Below, piece by piece: positions 21,491 through 26,025 of a stretch of 26,025 nucleotides of DNA. The notes beneath the pieces are model-generated. The model searched no databases. It had not been told where the DNA came from and saw only the letters and a list, made by a program, of their open reading frames with translations. Location: positions 1 to 26,025 of the forward strand of contig JBCDAA010000078.1 in assembly GCA_039186435.1 (NCBI GenBank), given 5' to 3'. Within the stretch, counting starts at the first letter, position 1. Each line of letters begins with the position of its first letter. Made by a program: the position numbers and the translations under genes. The DNA is from JALVDI01 sp039186435 (GTDB lineage Bacteria > Myxococcota_A > Polyangia > Polyangiales > Houyiibacteriaceae).

Positions 21491-23944
21491 GTGCTCGGAT
21501 TCTCGCGACGCCGCGAAGATACTCCGGAGGTGCTGCGGCCGATCGCGCAACTCATCGGGAGGGAACGGGAACGAGAGATTCTTCGCGAGACCTTTGCCCG
21601 GGGAACGCGACTCGTCACGATCAGCGGCGCGGCCGGGATCGGAAAAACGCATCTCGCGCACACCATCGCGGACGACATCGAAGACCATCAGGTGGTCTGG
21701 GTCGACCTCCGGGATGCGTCCGCCGCAACCATTCTCCCCCGCATGACCGAGGCGCTCGGAGTCGACGCTCACACGTACGACGCGTTGATCGCCGGGGCGC
21801 TCGAACAAGACGACGTTTTCTGCGTCCTCGACGACGTTCCAGACGACCCGGGCCTCCGGCAGAAGATCGACAGCTTCGTTCGAGCGCTGCCCGACAGTCG
21901 GTTTCTCGCCACCGCGCACGCTGCCCTGGGGAGCGAAGGCGAACAGGTTTTACGTCTCAGGCCGCTCCCCCTCCCGACGGAATCCGACGCGGACAACGTC
22001 GCCGTTCGACTCTTTCTCACGCGGCGCGGTGATCTGGGCGCGGCGGTGAGCGACCTGGATGCTGTGGTCGCGCTGGTCCAGGCGCTCGAGGGCATTCCTC
22101 TGGCGATTGTGCTCGCCGCGACCCGAAGCCGGGAGGTGACTCCGCGGGAAATCCTCGCGGAGCTCGATCAAGGACTCGGCCCGCTGCAAGCGAGCATTCA
22201 GCGAAGCATCCAACGCGTGTCGGCGTCTGCAGTAACAGCACTCGAGTGCCTCGCTGCGTTCGCGGGCTCGTTCACCACCGAGGCCGCTCAACACGTCCTC
22301 GGAGAAGCGAGCACCTCCGCCCTCGAAGAGCTCAGCCGGCGATCGCTCGTCGAGCGAACAACCGTCGACCAGGAAACGCAGTGGCGGTTGCTGCGCCCAG
22401 TTCGCGAGGCCGTGCGTTGTCCCGCGAACGCGAAGATCGCGCACGCGACGTACTTTCTTAAGGAAGCCGACGCATCCATTCGCGCGGCGCACATCGAGGA
22501 GGTCGGCGCCGCGCTCGAAGTGATCTTGCGCGAGCCCATCGCGCCAAGCCTTCGCTCGCTCGTCTTTCCGAGTCTTCGGAACGCATACGACGCGTTCAGC
22601 GCGCAGCGCTTTGCCGCCCAGGCCGCGCGAGTGGTCGAGCTCGCGGACGCGACCACCTCTCTCACCTCGGTTGAGCGGGCGATGGTGAGCGCTTTTCGAT
22701 TTCGCCTCGCGATGATGGCGGGCCGCGTTTCGGAAGCGGTCGACGAGGCAATGGGGGCCATCGAGACGTTTCGAACCACAGCACACGAGGAAGCCGCCGC
22801 ATGGCTCGCCGCTGAGGTGGCGTCCGCTGCAGACCTCTTTCCGGTCGAAGTTCTCGACTCCCTCAGCGAGATCGTCGAAGAGCTGGGGCAAACAGACGAC
22901 GGGTTCTCGCTCCATCTGGCGCGGGTTCGCTTTGCGAGGGCCTATTACTTCGGTCGATCCGCGGAGATTGCGACCGCGGCGGAACGCGTTGCCGCCCTGG
23001 AAAGCCACGGAGGTCCCCTCGCCCATGCACGCGGACGGTGGCTTCACGCCGTGGGGCTCCTCTCGGCCGGCGAGCTCACCGCCGCAGAGCGCCTCTCGGC
23101 GCAGGTTGCTGAGGTCGCCGCGCAGCACGGGTGGGATGTGCTGGAGGCAAGGTCGCTGACCATTGCGGCCATTGCGAGGTGTGTCCGTCGCGAGTCGGGA
23201 GCTCTCGAGATTGCGCGCGGCGCGGTACGGGTCGCCGAACGAAGCCGGGCGCGCGCAGGATCATGGGCGCTGCTCTACGCGGGACTGATCGCGGCCGTCG
23301 CGCGCGAAGCATCCGAATCTCAGGCGCTGATCGCGGCCGCGCTCACGCAGCTTCAGGGATCACCCCGGGTGCGATCGGTCGCAGTGGAGACCGCCGCCAT
23401 CGCGGGGGACCTCGACGCGCGGGCGCAGCTCGCAGTGCTCCCACCCACGCAGTTACGTCCTCTCGTCGACGCCGTCGTGAAGCTTCAGCGCGGTCGGGGC
23501 GATCGCGACGAAGTGAATCGTGCCCGAGACACGCTCGCCGACGAGCTCGACAACCTGCCGCCCTTTCTTCGTCCCGATGCGATGCTCGCGTTGCTCGTTG
23601 CGGATCTTCCTGGCCCCGGCAGCGAGCCGGCGCGACTGCGCCTTGAGGTGGGCCTCAATGCAGCCTGGTTTCGGGTCGGAGACGACGAACCGGTGGACCT
23701 CTCTCGCGCGCGAGCAGCGCGACGCGTCTTTCGGGCGCTGCTCGAAGCCGACGAATCCCTCGACATCGACGCGCTCTTTTCCTTCGGATGGCCCGGGCAG
23801 CGAATCGGTGCACTCAGCGCTCGCAACCGCGTGCACGTCACGCTCGCACGGCTTCGTAAGCTCGGCCTTCGCGACACCATCGTCCGCGATGAAAACGGCT
23901 GGCAGCTCGTCGCCGACATCGTGCGTCGTGCCGGTGAAACGTAA
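21491..23944 (+). CDS. STAND-type ATPase with C-terminal winged-helix domain, putative transcriptional regulator
   Basis: 817 residues from GTG 21491. The NTPase domain has LIGREREREIL, the P-loop GAAGIGKT (about 46-53), Walker B FCVLDDV (about 110-116), an ATAHAAL sensor-like strand and PLPLP motifs of the NB-ARC/AP-ATPase group. A long all-helical middle with TPR-like spacing follows. The C terminus has a winged helix (PVDLSRARAARRVFRALLEA...FGWPGQRIGALSARNRVHVTLARLRKLGL, roughly the last 90 residues). This arrangement resembles AfsR/MalT-like regulators, in which ligand and ATP drive oligomerisation and DNA binding. The frame is open back to ATG 21374, but that would overlap the divergent pectate-lyase gene by 64 bp. 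Regulation of the flanking surface lipoprotein genes is inferred from position only. Confidence 0.88.
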   Translation: MLGFSRRREDTPEVLRPIAQLIGREREREILRETFARGTRLVTISGAAGIGKTHLAHTIADDIEDHQVVWVDLRDASAATILPRMTEALGVDAHTYDALIAGALEQDDVFCVLDDVPDDPGLRQKIDSFVRALPDSRFLATAHAALGSEGEQVLRLRPLPLPTESDADNVAVRLFLTRRGDLGAAVSDLDAVVALVQALEGIPLAIVLAATRSREVTPREILAELDQGLGPLQASIQRSIQRVSASAVTALECLAAFAGSFTTEAAQHVLGEASTSALEELSRRSLVERTTVDQETQWRLLRPVREAVRCPANAKIAHATYFLKEADASIRAAHIEEVGAALEVILREPIAPSLRSLVFPSLRNAYDAFSAQRFAAQAARVVELADATTSLTSVERAMVSAFRFRLAMMAGRVSEAVDEAMGAIETFRTTAHEEAAAWLAAEVASAADLFPVEVLDSLSEIVEELGQTDDGFSLHLARVRFARAYYFGRSAEIATAAERVAALESHGGPLAHARGRWLHAVGLLSAGELTAAERLSAQVAEVAAQHGWDVLEARSLTIAAIARCVRRESGALEIARGAVRVAERSRARAGSWALLYAGLIAAVAREASESQALIAAALTQLQGSPRVRSVAVETAAIAGDLDARAQLAVLPPTQLRPLVDAVVKLQRGRGDRDEVNRARDTLADELDNLPPFLRPDAMLALLVADLPGPGSEPARLRLEVGLNAAWFRVGDDEPVDLSRARAARRVFRALLEADESLDIDALFSFGWPGQRIGALSARNRVHVTLARLRKLGLRDTIVRDENGWQLVADIVRRAGET

Positions 23945-23999
23945 GTCGAATTAAGCCGAACGGGAGCGCTCGCCAGGACGTCCGCTTCTAGGCTGAGGC

Positions 24000-25901
24000 A
24001 TGACCTTTCGCTCCCTTTGGGTCCTCCTGGTCGCCTGTGGAAGCTCGCAAGACCCCCGAGGACGAGATGCGGCAGCCGACGTTCGCGGCGACACCGCGGT
24101 CGATGCCGCGATCGATACCGGACGTGACGCGGGTACCGACGCAGGACGCGATTCAGGAAGCGACGCGGGAACGGACGCGGAGCCTGATGCCCGCGACGCC
24201 CAAGTCGACACCGAAAGCGACGCGCTTCCAGACGCGGGACGCGATTCAGGCGAGCCCCTCAGCGCCTGCTTCGACCCGGACGCCCTCACAGAAGGTCCGC
24301 TCTGTACCTGCGCGGACTATTGTTGGCAGGACCCACCCAAAGGTGCGTTCACCACCGACGCCGCGTGGGGTGCAGGGGGATGTTTCTGGTTCGGCGGCGA
24401 CGATGGTCTTCTCCGCTACTGGGACGGGGCCGAGACGCGCCTTTCCGACACGCTTACGGACGCCATTCGCGACCTTTCGGGCGCAGGCCCCGATCGCGTC
24501 TACGCGACCACGGAAGAGGGCGTGTGGCATTGGAACGGGAGCACCTGGGAGGCCCTTCCACGATGGTCCGGCCGCATCGCACCCCCGTCTCGGGTCAGTG
24601 CCGTTGGCGACCGCGCCTGGGTGATCAGCGAGGAGCGGCACGTTTCGATCTGGGACGGCAGCGACTGGAATGTCGCGCATCTCGCTGCCGGCGAGCTTTC
24701 AGACGTCGTCGCGGTCGCCGCAAACGAGGCCTACATCGTGAGCGGCTCACGCATCGAGCATATCGTCGACGACGTCGTCTCCGTCGTTGCTCGAACGCGG
24801 CCCACATTTACGTACGACCGCGCGTGGGCGTCCGGAACCGACGACGTGTATGTGTCCGGAGGCGCAGCAGGACATCTCCTTCACTGGGACGGGACTGCGT
24901 GGGAAGACATCGAAACGATCGAAGCCACAGCGCGGTCTGCGTTCCTCGACGGTACGGGAGCCGACGACGTTTGGATGGCCACTCCTTTTGGAGAGGTCGC
25001 CCACTGGAACGGCGATCGGTGGATTCCTCATCCCCTCGACGCCCAGGTGCACGCTCTCGTCGTCCCAACCTCCGGAGAGGCGTGGGTGCTCGACGATCAC
25101 GGTCGCAAGTTTCGCTGGGACGGCGACGACTGGGCCCCGGTGGAGTCCGAGGTTGTACCGATCATCGCCGATCTTTGGTCCGGCGATGGCGTGACTTGGG
25201 CGGTTGGATCCGAGACCGCCGTGTTTCAGGGCGGACGCTGGACCGAGCGGCCCATCAGCGATCGCGGGATCGCGGTTTGGGGATTTTCCGCGGACGACGT
25301 CTGGGTTGCTGGATCGCTCGAGGTTCATCACTGGGATGGCGGAGCGTGGACAGACTTCCCCCTGCGCAACATGCAAGGGGTCTGGGGAGCCAACCCGGAC
25401 GACGTGTGGTTCGTCGGTCGCGAAATCCACCGCTGGAACGGTCGCGAGATGCAGCGTGCCTCCGCGCCCGCCGGATTGCTCCTCGATGTTCATGGAACGA
25501 GTGCGAGCGACGTGTGGGCTGTGGGCCAGGACGGACTCGTTCTCCGTTCTAACGGCGGCGAGTGGAGCTCCGTGGTCGCACCCACCAGCGCGTCTCTTCG
25601 GGCCGTCTGGGCGCGCGCACCGGACGACGTTTGGGTGGGCGGATCGGACGGGCTCTACCGGTTCGACGGAACCGGGTGGGCCGACCTCACACCCGCCGCG
25701 AGGCCGGCGATCGTAGCCCTCGGCGCCAACCGATCCTCGCTTTGGGCCGCGCAATCCATCCGTCCCGGAAGGGTCTTCGAGTGGGACGGAACGGCCCTCG
25801 TCACCCACGAACCATGCGCCCTCGGTTCCATTACGTCGCTCTGGATCGGCGACACCGAGCGCTGGCTTGGCACCCTCGCGGGTGCGCTGCGGGCCCCTTA
25901 G
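24000..25901 (+). CDS. Beta-propeller lipoprotein with Asp/Ala/Gly stalk
   Basis: 633 residues. Signal MTFRSLWVLLVAC (lipid Cys 13) is followed by a low-complexity stalk of about 65 residues rich in Asp, Ala, Gly and Thr (RDAGTDAGRDSGSDAGTDAE). A short Cys-containing segment (FDPDALTEGPLCTCADYCW) follows, then about twelve propeller-type repeats. The repeat core is DDVWVxG-x(5-10)-HWDGxxW, for example SADDVWVAGSLEVHHWDGGAW and GADDVWMATPFGEVAHWNG. That number suits one large or two stacked six- to seven-bladed propellers. ATG 24000 has no Shine-Dalgarno sequence; TAGGCT ends 5 nt before it. It follows the STAND gene by 55 bp on the same strand, so co-transcription is possible. Function is probably surface binding; the partner is unknown. 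Confidence 0.9.
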   Translation: MTFRSLWVLLVACGSSQDPRGRDAAADVRGDTAVDAAIDTGRDAGTDAGRDSGSDAGTDAEPDARDAQVDTESDALPDAGRDSGEPLSACFDPDALTEGPLCTCADYCWQDPPKGAFTTDAAWGAGGCFWFGGDDGLLRYWDGAETRLSDTLTDAIRDLSGAGPDRVYATTEEGVWHWNGSTWEALPRWSGRIAPPSRVSAVGDRAWVISEERHVSIWDGSDWNVAHLAAGELSDVVAVAANEAYIVSGSRIEHIVDDVVSVVARTRPTFTYDRAWASGTDDVYVSGGAAGHLLHWDGTAWEDIETIEATARSAFLDGTGADDVWMATPFGEVAHWNGDRWIPHPLDAQVHALVVPTSGEAWVLDDHGRKFRWDGDDWAPVESEVVPIIADLWSGDGVTWAVGSETAVFQGGRWTERPISDRGIAVWGFSADDVWVAGSLEVHHWDGGAWTDFPLRNMQGVWGANPDDVWFVGREIHRWNGREMQRASAPAGLLLDVHGTSASDVWAVGQDGLVLRSNGGEWSSVVAPTSASLRAVWARAPDDVWVGGSDGLYRFDGTGWADLTPAARPAIVALGANRSSLWAAQSIRPGRVFEWDGTALVTHEPCALGSITSLWIGDTERWLGTLAGALRAP

Positions 25902-25971
25902 GTTCGTGCGCCTAGATTCGTGCACCTAGGTTCGTGCGCCTAGGTTCGTGCACCTAGGTTCGGGCACCTAG
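25902..25971. repeat. 14-bp tandem repeat, five units, between convergent genes
   Basis: Five head-to-tail units of GTTCGTGCRCCTAG begin at 25902, 25916, 25930, 25944 and 25958, with G/A alternating at the ninth base and two other single changes. The array starts directly after the TAG of the propeller gene. Its last unit contains the TAG (CTA at 25968-25970) of a leftward frame. Each unit holds CTAG, a stop on both strands, and a 14-bp period rotates it through all frames. Confidence 0.93.
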
Positions 25972-26025
25972 GTTTCGCGCGCCCGCTTGACGAGCGCGAC
26001 CAGCGCTTTTCGGGCTTCCATGGGC
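25968..26025 (-). CDS. 3' end of a leftward gene cut by the window edge
   Basis: The minus-strand frame read from the edge is open and ends in TAG (plus-strand 25968-25970), giving the C-terminal residues PMEARKALVALVKRARET, which read as a basic amphipathic helix. Third positions are mostly G or C. Too little is present to assign a function. It converges on the propeller gene across the tandem repeat. Confidence 0.45.
   Translation of the reverse strand, partial: PMEARKALVALVKRARET

Overview
The window looks like a chromosomal segment of a high-GC Gram-negative bacterium, most plausibly a myxobacterium-like Myxococcota (Polyangia or Sandaracinus relatives). That is inferred from three things. 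Seven predicted lipoproteins sit in about 17 kb, two with Asp/Ala/Gly-rich stalks directly after the lipobox and several Cys-rich. There is a STAND ATPase with a C-terminal winged helix of the type I associate with these genomes. The GC-rich third positions create long antisense shadow frames. I see no rRNA, tRNA, transposase, phage gene or CRISPR array.

Layout. (1) 1-4.7 kb: a leftward operon lipA > E1alpha > E1beta > E2. It encodes lipoyl synthase plus a branched-chain-type 2-oxo acid dehydrogenase, ends in a 14-bp tandem repeat, and is driven by a well-matched sigma70-type promoter that predicts a leaderless lipA mRNA. (2) 4.87-5.65 kb: divergent ArsR regulator and AHSA1/SRPBCC protein overlapping by ATGA, with two abutting operator-like palindromes at the ArsR start. 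(3) 5.65-8.96 kb: a leftward, overlapping three-gene unit of a serine beta-lactamase-fold lipoprotein, a LytS-type histidine kinase and a LytTR response regulator. (4) 9.08-10.83 kb: a TetR regulator and a small protein, divergent from a fatty-acid-hydroxylase/carotenoid-hydroxylase-like enzyme, with three TGACC-N4-GGTCA-type operators between them. (5) 10.83-13.5 kb: three lipoproteins, one a Cys-repeat protein followed by an intrinsic terminator. (6) 13.6-17.5 kb: an ankyrin-like protein divergent from two tandem paralogous membrane proteins of no family I recognise, which appear to be built from alternating transmembrane and PH-like modules. (7) 17.5-26 kb: a cupin protein, an FG-GAP beta-propeller lipoprotein, a PL1 pectate-lyase-like lipoprotein, a divergent STAND/winged-helix regulator, a WD/kelch-like propeller lipoprotein, a second 14-bp tandem repeat, and the tail of one more leftward gene.

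How the genes work together. LipA makes the lipoyl cofactor that the co-transcribed E2 carries; no E3 (dihydrolipoamide dehydrogenase) is visible here. Much of the rest is envelope or surface biology: peptidoglycan-type sensing (lactamase fold plus LytTR system), lipid modification under TetR control, and a display of cell-surface lipoproteins with propeller and polysaccharide-lyase domains. The strongest candidates for something undescribed are the tandem PH-like membrane proteins, the lactamase/LytTR unit, the regulator/lipoprotein cluster at the right end, and the short-unit tandem repeats at gene 3' ends. Starts for several genes were moved inward from the longest open frame using ribosome-binding sites, lipoboxes, overlaps or paralog alignment. 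All assignments rest on reading motifs; no database search was possible.
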